Shown: positions 1-6,830 of the stretch, piece after piece
Position numbering within the stretch: position 1 is the stretch's first letter
Layout of the letters: every line of letters begins with the position of its first letter
DNA from: Methanobacteriota archaeon
Lineage (GTDB): Archaea > Thermoplasmatota > Poseidoniia > Poseidoniales > Poseidoniaceae
Reading direction: 5' to 3'
NCBI GenBank assembly: GCA_029979405.1
Contig: JAPOHM010000024.1
Coordinates: 1-12,153, forward strand
Length of the DNA stretch: 12,153 bases
Notes under the pieces: model-generated
Databases searched by the model: none
What the model saw: only the letters and a program-made list of their open reading frames with translations
What the model was told of the DNA's origin: nothing
Position numbers and translations under genes: made by a program

Positions 1-1
1 G

Positions 2-1468
2 CTACCTCTTTTGATTATCGGATTTAGTCAAATTGAAGGAAATAACTCCGAAATCGTTGGTTCTGTCATAATCATAGCCATAGGCGTTGCATTGCTAAAA
101 ATAAGCAGAACTATTCTCTCAGGAGACATTGCAGTAATGAAGTTCCGTGCGATTATGGGATTCCTTGGTTGTGTATTAGCCGGATCTTTACTAGCAACTG
201 CTGATACCTCAACGATTAGCTTTCAGATTCAAATCGGAACAATCGGCCTCGGGTTATTGACGGTGGGTCTTGACTGGTTTGGCAACGATGAAAATCGAGG
301 ATTGAGAAAAGAATTCGATGTTAGACTGAATAAATTGGAGACTAGAATACTACGACTCAAGAGTCAAGGTTCCGCTGTAGACCAAGCGGCAAGTTTGGTA
401 ATGACTGCAAGAGAAGAAGGCCACAGAGACCCAACCTGGGGAATGAAATTACTAGATGAAGCCGATGATGATATCGAAAGAAGTCTATCGCTTGCAGACG
501 ACGTTGAGATTATCAAGAATGATTCTCTTCAATCGGTTGAAAACGCAGAAAGCATTGCTCCAACCGTTAAACGCCCACGCAAAGCTTGGGACATGGGCCA
601 ACGAGAGGTAGAACTAGGAAGTCTCAGAGAAGGTGAATCTCTATTCCGTCAAGCAAAGAAGCGGGCGATGGAAGTTATTGAGTGGTGGGAAAAGGCTGAA
701 GAAGCAATCCGAGAGGCTTCAGCACTTCTTTCAAACTCAAAACACGGACACGAAAATCTGCACGACATATTGCAAGACGCAAGGAAAAAATTACATTCAG
801 AGAATCCAAAGAAGGCATATGAATTCGCAATGGTCATTCCAACTCAATTAGATGCATCCGACGATGCTATCCAGATTGCTGCTGAGGCAATAAAGGAAGC
901 AACGAAGCAACTCAAAGCTGCAGAGGGAATCAACAAGGAAGACTTGGAAGAAAGAATGTCAAGAGCGCATTCTGCACTCGACAATGGGGACCACGGACAA
1001 GCCAAAGGATTGGCTGACGGGGTTGTCAGAGAAATCATTGCAGAAAGAGAAGCAATGGATGATGTAAGAAGAGCGCTAAGGCAAAAAGTCCACCTGATTT
1101 CTCGTTGGCAAGATCGTGAAGACGCAAAAGACTGGGATGGAAGATTGAAAGAAATCGAGGAAGCTTCTGATGAACTTCAATGGACCCACGCAGCGGTCCT
1201 CCTTGAACGCCTTACCAAGGATCTGGATTCAGAAGGAAAGGCTACAAGTGAAGCAGCAGAACTTCTTGATTACGTAAAAGAAGAGTGGACTACCCTAAGA
1301 AACCAGTGCGAGGCTAGCGGAATCAAATTCGATGATCCTGACAGAAGTGGCACTGAAGAAGCGATTGGCATTGCGGCTGAGGCAATCAAGGCGGGCAGAA
1401 CCGATGAAGCGCTAGACGCACTTGGTTTAGCCGACGAGTTCATGGAAAAACTCCGCAGGCGAGTCTAA
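2..1468 (+). CDS. Membrane-anchored helical-repeat protein, 5' partial, function unknown
   Basis: I do not recognise this protein. The frame is open to the left edge, and a TTG at 11 is the first possible start visible. It sits inside a hydrophobic run, so the true start probably lies upstream. Counting from that TTG, residues about 14-32, 44-63 and 70-90 are hydrophobic and look like transmembrane helices. From about residue 95 to 485 the protein is charged and almost entirely helical. It contains several units of the form A-x-x-x-L-x-x-G-(D/N)-x-x-x-A, for example around residues 322-345 and 455-478, which resemble degenerate TPR or helical-hairpin repeats. Two conserved-looking Trp-rich stretches occur around residues 225 and 366-376. 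It ends 19 nt before the convergent lipoprotein gene. A scaffold role at the cytoplasmic membrane face is only a guess. Sure that it is a gene; unsure of function. Confidence 0.75.
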   Translation, partial: LPLLIIGFSQIEGNNSEIVGSVIIIAIGVALLKISRTILSGDIAVMKFRAIMGFLGCVLAGSLLATADTSTISFQIQIGTIGLGLLTVGLDWFGNDENRGLRKEFDVRLNKLETRILRLKSQGSAVDQAASLVMTAREEGHRDPTWGMKLLDEADDDIERSLSLADDVEIIKNDSLQSVENAESIAPTVKRPRKAWDMGQREVELGSLREGESLFRQAKKRAMEVIEWWEKAEEAIREASALLSNSKHGHENLHDILQDARKKLHSENPKKAYEFAMVIPTQLDASDDAIQIAAEAIKEATKQLKAAEGINKEDLEERMSRAHSALDNGDHGQAKGLADGVVREIIAEREAMDDVRRALRQKVHLISRWQDREDAKDWDGRLKEIEEASDELQWTHAAVLLERLTKDLDSEGKATSEAAELLDYVKEEWTTLRNQCEASGIKFDDPDRSGTEEAIGIAAEAIKAGRTDEALDALGLADEFMEKLRRRV

Positions 1469-1487
1469 TTCTATTTGAATAACGACC

Positions 1488-2861
1488 TTACTCTGCAGAC
1501 TGGCTTGCCCAGTGAAGCCATCCCATGATAGGATCAGTACACCATTCTGGGGCATTGGAAGATTCTGCATTGTATGCATCCATCCTCTCCGACTCCCAGG
1601 TTTGATAGGCAGGGTCGTTAAACAATTCATCCCAGTCTATTGGAATATAATCTCCATTTTCATCATAAGCTCCAACTGAATAGTTGTAAGTGGTAGAAGG
1701 AACAAATAATTCACTTTGAATATAGACTGCGCACTTATCTTCCTGTCCACCTAAAATATCTCCTTGGAACCACATAACTCGGTTCGAAATTGTCATATTG
1801 AAACAATAACTTTCTCCAGCAGAATCAACAAAACATAGCTCCCCGTCCTCATAGGAGGTTGAACCTCCCTCTGAAGCAACCATGGCTCCATAGTCTATGA
1901 TGCACCATGGGTCCTCCCATTCGCCAGTTAGGTCGTCCCCGTGTTCGGTTGAAGTGCAATTATTCTCATTTTGGGCTTTGTAATTTCTGGAGAAGTTTTC
2001 GATAGGGTCGGCAATAAACCCGTATACTGATGAATTATCCATGAATCCGACATATTCTGGTAGATCTAATGTCGATTGTAATGTTAGAGTTTCAGACATC
2101 AATACCATTCCGGTGCCTTCTGAATCTTTATTGAACTGAATTTGAATTTCACATTCACCGCTTTCAAATGAACACAAATCAACGCTTCCTTCATAAATGT
2201 AAATTACATTCCCTACAGATATTTCTTGGCCAACAGGGTGCGTGTGGTAACATGCGCTCTCTGATGAGTCATCACAAAGGTAAAACGCCATACCTGAACT
2301 TGGGTCATCGATTAAAATCTGTACTTGGAACTCATCATAATCTATGACGTCTCCAGCATTGAAAGAATATGCTACTAACATGTCGCCTAAGCCAGCACTG
2401 GTTTCATCAACCGTATCATAAACTGAGAAATTATAGTAATTGAACTGAGTATCTTCATCGACACAAAAGTCTGGTAATTCTAAGTATTCAATTTGGTCTG
2501 TCCAGGTCTCTAAATCAAGTGGTTCGGAACTCCAAACAGTGCAATCAGAGGCATCACCACCATCTTCGGACATGATTAACCAGTTTCCTACAACCAAGAA
2601 CGGTAGGTCAGGACTTGGATCATCGCCTTCCACGACTACGGTTATTGTTCCATCTCCATTATCTGTCCAACTTCCGACCATACCTTCTTCAATGTGAACA
2701 ATAACGGTTCCATCTTCCTCGAATGTGACCAATAAATCCTCGTAAAGATACCACTCACCCACAGGGCTACTGGCAGTTTCCTCTTCTTCAGAATCCAAAC
2801 ATCCTGCAAGAGAAATTGTGGTTAGCAGTAAGGCTAGCATGTAAACTGATAATTTACGCAT
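1488..2861 (-). CDS. Secreted lipoprotein with lipocalin-like N-terminal domain
   Basis: The first 20 residues form a lipoprotein signal peptide: M-R-K, a hydrophobic core, then the lipobox L18-A19-G20 followed by C21. The mature protein should be lipid-anchored on the outer face of the membrane. An acidic linker (EEEE, residues 25-28) leads into a beta-rich segment, about residues 33-80, with the G-x-W...DGT...GSW...DGTITV pattern of small lipocalin-like barrels. The rest (about 90-457) is strongly acidic, rich in Tyr, Ser and Cys, and looks like further extracellular beta domains with possible disulfides. A second G-x-W unit appears near residue 313. I cannot assign a ligand or enzyme activity. 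The ATG start at 2861 is well placed, with basic residues directly ahead of the hydrophobic core. A TATA-like element lies 21-28 nt upstream, suggesting a leaderless single-gene transcript. Cell-surface substrate binding is inference only. Confidence 0.85.
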   Translation of the reverse strand: MRKLSVYMLALLLTTISLAGCLDSEEEETASSPVGEWYLYEDLLVTFEEDGTVIVHIEEGMVGSWTDNGDGTITVVVEGDDPSPDLPFLVVGNWLIMSEDGGDASDCTVWSSEPLDLETWTDQIEYLELPDFCVDEDTQFNYYNFSVYDTVDETSAGLGDMLVAYSFNAGDVIDYDEFQVQILIDDPSSGMAFYLCDDSSESACYHTHPVGQEISVGNVIYIYEGSVDLCSFESGECEIQIQFNKDSEGTGMVLMSETLTLQSTLDLPEYVGFMDNSSVYGFIADPIENFSRNYKAQNENNCTSTEHGDDLTGEWEDPWCIIDYGAMVASEGGSTSYEDGELCFVDSAGESYCFNMTISNRVMWFQGDILGGQEDKCAVYIQSELFVPSTTYNYSVGAYDENGDYIPIDWDELFNDPAYQTWESERMDAYNAESSNAPEWCTDPIMGWLHWASQSAE

Positions 2862-2881
2862 GCTTGGGAATTGTTGTGTAG

Positions 2882-2889
2882 TAAATAAA
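2882..2889 (-). promoter_or_regulatory. Candidate TATA box for the lipoprotein gene
   Basis: On the minus strand the sequence TTTATTTA lies 21-28 nt before the ATG at 2861. That is the spacing of an archaeal TATA box if transcription starts at or very near the start codon. No Shine-Dalgarno-like purine run is seen between it and the ATG, which fits a leaderless message. Inferred from sequence alone. Confidence 0.4.
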
Positions 2890-2946
2890 CTAAACCATGT
2901 ATTCGATGCCTAGGGCTAATTTTTCACATTTGCATTTATTTAGCGA

Positions 2947-3651
2947 TTAATTTATCCAGCCTTCAACTAATTCTGGAAGTATTTCTCCAGCTTTACCAAC
3001 GTGAATTTCATCAAACTGATAGCCATTTACTGGAACTTCATAATTAACAAGAATAGTTTGAGACCCTGCTTGATTTGCAACTTGAACTAATCCAGCAGCA
3101 GGGTAAACATGCCCTGAACTACCTACAACAATGAATACGTCACAATTTTCCATGGCAGCATAGATTTCTTCCATGAACATCGGAATCTCCCCAAACCAGA
3201 CTATGTCTGGTCGCATGCGCGATGGATCACTACAGCAATTACAAAAAACAAAATCATCCCCAAGGTCTTCTTTCCCAATGCGCTCTTCGCTTTGGCCACT
3301 ATTTTCGCACCTCAGTGTTCTCAATTGTCCATGCATGTGGATTACAGATTTACTACCGCCTCTTTCGTGCAAATCGTCTACATTTTGAGTTATCAAGGTA
3401 AAATCATCGACCTCTGATTCGAGTTTTGCTATTGCGATGTGGGCGGGATTTTCATCGACCTCCAACAACTGATTTCTTCTTGCTTGATAGAACCTCCAGA
3501 CCAATATTGGATCTTTTTGCCATGCTTCAGGAGTTGCTACGTCCTCAATTCTGTGATTTTCCCACAATCCGTCATTGTCCCTAAATGTGCGAACGCCTGA
3601 TTCAGCGCTTATTCCAGCACCGGTTAAAACTACCACTTTCTTATCGCGCAT
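2947..3651 (-). CDS. cobB: Sirtuin, NAD-dependent protein deacylase (CobB/SIRT5 type)
   Basis: Sirtuins remove acyl groups from lysine, using NAD+ and releasing nicotinamide and O-acyl-ADP-ribose. The signature motifs are present: G-A-G-I-S at residues 11-15, T-F-R-D at 22-25, T-Q-N-V-D at 88-92, the catalytic His107 in H-M-H-G, and G-S-S-G-H at 177-181. Tyr55 and Arg58 (F-Y-Q-A-R-R) match the Y-x-x-R pair that lets SIRT5 and E. coli CobB bind succinyl- and malonyl-lysine, so desuccinylase/demalonylase activity is likely besides deacetylation. The zinc module is short and atypical: Cys115, then Cys137, Cys139 and Cys140, instead of two well-spaced CxxC pairs. This is similar to E. coli CobB as I remember it. 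The length (234 residues) is normal for the compact bacterial type. The gene diverges from 3730 across a 78-bp gap. A target such as acetyl-CoA synthetase is not visible here. Confidence 0.93.
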   Translation of the reverse strand: MRDKKVVVLTGAGISAESGVRTFRDNDGLWENHRIEDVATPEAWQKDPILVWRFYQARRNQLLEVDENPAHIAIAKLESEVDDFTLITQNVDDLHERGGSKSVIHMHGQLRTLRCENSGQSEERIGKEDLGDDFVFCNCCSDPSRMRPDIVWFGEIPMFMEEIYAAMENCDVFIVVGSSGHVYPAAGLVQVANQAGSQTILVNYEVPVNGYQFDEIHVGKAGEILPELVEGWIN

Positions 3652-3674
3652 GGTTATTTTTTGAATCAGTGGTT

Positions 3675-3684
3675 TATCAATTAA
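3675..3684 (-). promoter_or_regulatory. Candidate TATA box for the sirtuin gene
   Basis: On the minus strand the sequence TTAATTGATA lies 24-33 nt before the ATG at 3651, a plausible distance for a near-leaderless archaeal promoter. The 78-bp divergent region is AT-rich throughout, so a chance match is quite possible. Confidence 0.25.
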
Positions 3685-3700
3685 TGGAAATAGCAGAATG

Positions 3701-3708
3701 ATTAAATT
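3701..3708 (+). promoter_or_regulatory. Candidate TATA box for the 269-residue unknown gene
   Basis: ATTAAATT lies 22-29 nt before the ATG at 3730, matching the spacing seen for the lipoprotein gene at 2861. An A-tract (3711-3717) follows. No convincing Shine-Dalgarno site precedes the ATG, which fits a leaderless transcript. The local AT-richness keeps confidence low. Confidence 0.3.
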
Positions 3709-3729
3709 GGAAAAAAATAATCACGCTAT

Positions 3730-4539
3730 ATGGACAAAGAGTTGTATTCCTTGATTCACGAATTTATGAGAAGAGACCATCAAAATGATTCTGAACGTCT
3801 AAATCAAAAATTAACTAGTTCGGGTAATGCTGGATTAGTAGAAGAAATGCCTCCTATCCCATTTACAGGAGATATTGAAGCAATGGATGTAGGGAATTGC
3901 GTTTGTCTGCTGGGGATTAATCCATTATGGCCCGCTGTTGGAAAGCCAGCACACGAATTAGAATTAAAACCAGCAATAGATTTAATCAAAAAAATGCACA
4001 GTGGCGATGAACAATCATTTGACAAATATCTTGATAGTAGATTGAATTATTTCAAAAGTGGAATTGCTAATTGGGGTCATTTTGACAAGGTAGGACACGG
4101 TTATTCTGAACACATTTTTACTGGAACAGATAAACGAAGTGTTTGGGAACGTAACGCATTTGCTATGGATGTCATTCCTTATTTTTCAAGAGATGCTACA
4201 AATCTCAACAGAAAAAAGATAGTTGAGCAAGTAACCGAAGACCCCGCTTTAATTCAACATCAAAGAATTATGTCATCAATTATTTCCAAAACTCAACCCT
4301 CAATTCTACACCTAAATGGGTCCCATGCGATAGAGTTGGTTGAAGAGTTATACTGTGAAAATTCATTAGTAAGACAAGGTGCGTTCGGAAAGCAGTTTGG
4401 ATTACGGTTTGGAGAAGCAACAATAAATCATACAACAGTCAAGGTTTTTGCACATAATCAATTTGGATATGGCAGATATAACCCTGCAAAAAAACACTGG
4501 CCTGAATTCGCAAGATTATGGCAGCAATGGAATGAATAA
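3730..4539 (+). CDS. Unrecognised 269-residue protein, possibly uracil-DNA-glycosylase-like fold
   Basis: I cannot name this family with certainty. The protein appears soluble, with no signal peptide or membrane segment. After a charged helical N-terminus comes P-F-T-G-D at residues 44-48, then a hydrophobic strand ending in L-L-G-I-N-P at 60-65. Later come D-V-I-P-Y at 147-151, a strand ending L-H-L-N-G-S-H at 193-199, and V-F-A-H-N-Q-F-G-Y-G at 239-248. A strand ending in G-x-N-P near the N-terminus and a late strand ending in a His-containing loop is the layout of uracil-DNA-glycosylase superfamily proteins, where the first loop holds catalytic polar residues and the second the DNA-binding His. 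The resemblance is by eye only. The gene is AT-rich (about 32-38% GC in hand-counted lines, against about 45% in the pilus operon), hinting at recent transfer. It may share the promoter region with the divergent sirtuin gene. Confidence 0.75.
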   Translation: MDKELYSLIHEFMRRDHQNDSERLNQKLTSSGNAGLVEEMPPIPFTGDIEAMDVGNCVCLLGINPLWPAVGKPAHELELKPAIDLIKKMHSGDEQSFDKYLDSRLNYFKSGIANWGHFDKVGHGYSEHIFTGTDKRSVWERNAFAMDVIPYFSRDATNLNRKKIVEQVTEDPALIQHQRIMSSIISKTQPSILHLNGSHAIELVEELYCENSLVRQGAFGKQFGLRFGEATINHTTVKVFAHNQFGYGRYNPAKKHWPEFARLWQQWNE

Positions 4540-4553
4540 TAAAAACGAAAAAT
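4535..4553 (-). terminator. T-rich tract downstream of the crotonase gene
   Basis: Read on the minus strand, just after the stop at 4557, the sequence holds two runs of five T separated by CG and followed by ATTATT. Archaeal transcription commonly ends at such T-rich tracts without a strong hairpin. It overlaps the last codons of the convergent gene ending at 4539. Inferred from composition only. Confidence 0.35.
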
Positions 4554-4556
4554 CGC

Positions 4557-5315
4557 TTATCTGGCTGTACGTCTCTTTAGGAACTTTTCAACTCCCTGTT
4601 TGAATTCATCTGTAAGGCCTGCTGCTTCAATCAAGGTGCGTTCATGCTTCATGTGAGTCTCAAAGTCGTTCACGTTCTGAGAAAGAAGAAGGTGTTTAGT
4701 AGCCTCTTTGGTATGGTCGCCCCATTTTGACCAGTGGTTTGCAACCTCTATGGCCCTATCAATAAGTGATTCAGAGTCTACGATTTCATCAATAGCTCCG
4801 TAATTTAGGGATTCTTTAGCATCCCAAATTTGATTCTCGAAAAAGAAACGTCGTGCGGTTTGCTCACCAACAAGCCTTGGTAATAACCAGGTAGTCCCTC
4901 CATCAGGAGAAAGCCCAATACCTGCATATGATGCTGCTATCTTTGTGTTTTCAGTACCTATTCGTGCATCACAAGCAAGTGCAAGGCCGAGCCCTCCACC
5001 TGCGCATGCTCCATTGACTGCTGCGATGAAAATAGTCTTCGAAGTTCTCATTTTCAAAAGAAGGGGATGAAGAATACCCGTCAGATCTCTAATCAATTGA
5101 ACACTATCGTTCTCTTCAATCGATTTTTGAAAAGCGTCAATGTCTGCTCCCGCCGAGAAGAATTTTCCTTCTCCTGTGATAACAACCGCCTTCGAATCCA
5201 TTGATTGGATAATTGCATCTCTGATTTTTGGAAGAAATTCCCTACTGAATGACTGGCTTGCTGTGCCTCCAGTTAACTGAATTACAGTAACGCCTTGTTT
5301 TTCGTAGATGTTCAT
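4557..5315 (-). CDS. Enoyl-CoA hydratase/isomerase (crotonase) family, PaaG-like isomerase
   Basis: Crotonase-fold enzymes bind acyl-CoA and stabilise a thioester enolate. The two oxyanion-hole segments are clear: F-S-A-G-A-D at residues 53-58 and N-G-A-C-A-G-G-G at 101-108, with A-C-D-A-R-I after it. The active-site loop reads G-L-S-P-D-G-G at 134-140. Asp138 is where PaaG-type isomerases keep their catalytic aspartate. The P-E glutamate typical of true enoyl-CoA hydratases is replaced around Ser129-Tyr130. This favours double-bond isomerisation over hydration. The L-L-P-R-L-V-G stretch at 144-150 also fits the PaaG group, and 252 residues is a normal length. Its ATG lies only 4 nt after the stop of the aldehyde dehydrogenase gene, so the two are almost certainly one operon. 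The substrate is unknown. A phenylacetate pathway is not supported, because no other paa gene is visible. Confidence 0.88.
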   Translation of the reverse strand: MNIYEKQGVTVIQLTGGTASQSFSREFLPKIRDAIIQSMDSKAVVITGEGKFFSAGADIDAFQKSIEENDSVQLIRDLTGILHPLLLKMRTSKTIFIAAVNGACAGGGLGLALACDARIGTENTKIAASYAGIGLSPDGGTTWLLPRLVGEQTARRFFFENQIWDAKESLNYGAIDEIVDSESLIDRAIEVANHWSKWGDHTKEATKHLLLSQNVNDFETHMKHERTLIEAAGLTDEFKQGVEKFLKRRTAR

Positions 5316-5319
5316 ACAA

Positions 5320-6756
5320 TCACAGCTTTACGTTGACGTTTTTGACTTTAGTGTAGAAGTTCAAAGCATCCTTTGATTGTTCAATTCCTATTCCTGATTG
5401 CTTCCAACCGGTAAACGCTGTTTGTGGGAAAGTAATTGGGTATTCGTTGATGCTAACCATACCTGACTGAAGGTCTCTTGCGAATTTGTGAGCACGAGAG
5501 AGATTGTTTGTCCAAATGCCGTTTAGAAGTCCAAACGGTGTATCATTAGCTAATTTTAGTGCTTCAGAATCTTCGCTAAATTTGGTCACAGCCAAAACCG
5601 GACCGAATAATTCCTCCTGGAAAAGTAGGTTGTCGCTGGATACATCGGTAACGACCGTAGCTTCCATGAATGCACCTTCTCTATCGATTGCACTACCACC
5701 ACAGACGACGGTTCCTCCTTGAGAAAGTCCCTTGTTTAGCATTTCAAGTACGTCATCTCTGTGTGTCGAATGAACCATACTTCCCATTCGGACTCCATCT
5801 TCCATGCCAGGGCCTACGGGCCATTTTGAGATCTCTGCGACTATTGCCTCAACGAGTTCGTCGTGTACGTCTTCATGAACAATCAGTCTGGAGCCAGCCC
5901 AGCACATCTGACCTGCATTCATGAAAATTCCAAAACACACGGCTTTCGCACAGAAGCCAATATTTGCATCTGGGAATACTATGTTAGCTCCTTTTCCACC
6001 AAGTTCTAAAGTGACTGGAGTTAGATTTTCACTTGCCTTAGCCATGACAGCTTTTCCAGTAGGAACTCCACCGGTCAATACGATTCCATCGACATCACTG
6101 TGCCCAGCAAGAGCGTCTCCTATTAATCCACCAGAGCCAGTAATAACCTGTAACACACTAGAAGGAAGTCCTGTTTCTGCTTCCTCAATGGCCTTAGCCC
6201 AAGCGAGAAGAGATAGTGGCGTCCATGATGCAGGTTTTGCAATTACTGTACAACCAGCAGCCAGAGCAGGCGCTATTGAGCGAATGGCAAGCTGTAGAGG
6301 GAAGTTCCAAGGCACAATATGTGCTGTAACCCCCAATGGTTGGCGTAAGGTGTAATTCAAGCGATTTCCTGGAACGGGAATGGTACTTCCTTCAATCTTG
6401 TCTGACAGCCCAGCAAAATATTCCAACGTCCAAGCACCGTAGCGGATTTCACTAAGCGCCTCTCTGAATGTTTTCCCATTGTTCCCAGACTCTATTGCTG
6501 CGAGTGATTTTGCGTGTGCGTAGGTTGTAGCGGCCATTTTCTGTAATACTCTACCTCTTTGTGCTGGGTCCATAGACGCCCATTCTCGTGAATGTAAAGC
6601 CTGCTTTGAGGCAGTTACACATCTCTCAACATCAGCAATAGTTGCCTTGGGAGTTGTTGCAATTACTTCACCCGTTGCTGGATTGATAATATCCGCTGTA
6701 GCGCCGTCTTCAGCAGCGCACCATTCACCTGCAATCCACATCTGTTCGCTCGTCAT
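5320..6756 (-). CDS. NAD(P)-dependent aldehyde dehydrogenase
   Basis: This enzyme oxidises an aldehyde to the carboxylic acid with NAD(P)+ in the cytoplasm. From the ATG at 6756 it has 478 residues, typical of the superfamily. The key residues are all present: Asn151 in P-W-N-F-P, the cofactor-binding Lys174 in A-K-P-A-S, the general base Glu251 in E-L-G-G-K, the nucleophile Cys285 in G-Q-M-C, and Glu382 in E-L-F-G-P. The usual F-T-G-S coenzyme loop reads L-T-G-G at 227-230, a mild variation. The closest general resemblance is to betaine-, aminobutyr- or phenylacetaldehyde-type enzymes, but the substrate cannot be read from the sequence. A TTG at 6801 would add 15 residues that look unlike an ALDH N-terminus, so I use the ATG. 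It is the first gene of the operon with the crotonase-family gene. The divergent kinase gene starts about 75 bp away. Confidence 0.95.
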   Translation of the reverse strand: MTSEQMWIAGEWCAAEDGATADIINPATGEVIATTPKATIADVERCVTASKQALHSREWASMDPAQRGRVLQKMAATTYAHAKSLAAIESGNNGKTFREALSEIRYGAWTLEYFAGLSDKIEGSTIPVPGNRLNYTLRQPLGVTAHIVPWNFPLQLAIRSIAPALAAGCTVIAKPASWTPLSLLAWAKAIEEAETGLPSSVLQVITGSGGLIGDALAGHSDVDGIVLTGGVPTGKAVMAKASENLTPVTLELGGKGANIVFPDANIGFCAKAVCFGIFMNAGQMCWAGSRLIVHEDVHDELVEAIVAEISKWPVGPGMEDGVRMGSMVHSTHRDDVLEMLNKGLSQGGTVVCGGSAIDREGAFMEATVVTDVSSDNLLFQEELFGPVLAVTKFSEDSEALKLANDTPFGLLNGIWTNNLSRAHKFARDLQSGMVSINEYPITFPQTAFTGWKQSGIGIEQSKDALNFYTKVKNVNVKL

Positions 6757-6830
6757 AATCGATGCGAGTAGGAACCGCCTCAAAGCCTCTCCGATTGACA
6801 AGTGTCTTGATTAGAGAGAACGGTATCGAC

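Noticed and set aside
1469..1487. Possible bidirectional terminator between the two convergent genes
   Set aside because: The 19-nt gap has no hairpin and no clear T-run in either direction.
2947..4539. Sirtuin plus unknown protein as a Sir2-type antiphage defence pair
   Set aside because: Defence Sir2 domains are usually fused or operonic with nucleases or Argonautes. Here the sirtuin is a compact CobB-type enzyme, and the neighbour is divergent, not co-transcribed.
5921..6355. Open frame of 144 codons on the plus strand
   Set aside because: It lies wholly antisense to the ALDH catalytic region, whose motifs are intact; no promoter or family features support it.
6757..6801. N-terminal extension of the ALDH from a TTG at 6801
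   Set aside because: The 15 added residues lack any ALDH N-terminal similarity, and an ATG at 6756 gives the usual length.
6762..6830. N-terminal extension of the kinase from the ATG at 6762
   Set aside because: It would start 5 bp from the divergent ALDH start, leaving no promoter room, and the 23 added residues do not resemble the family.
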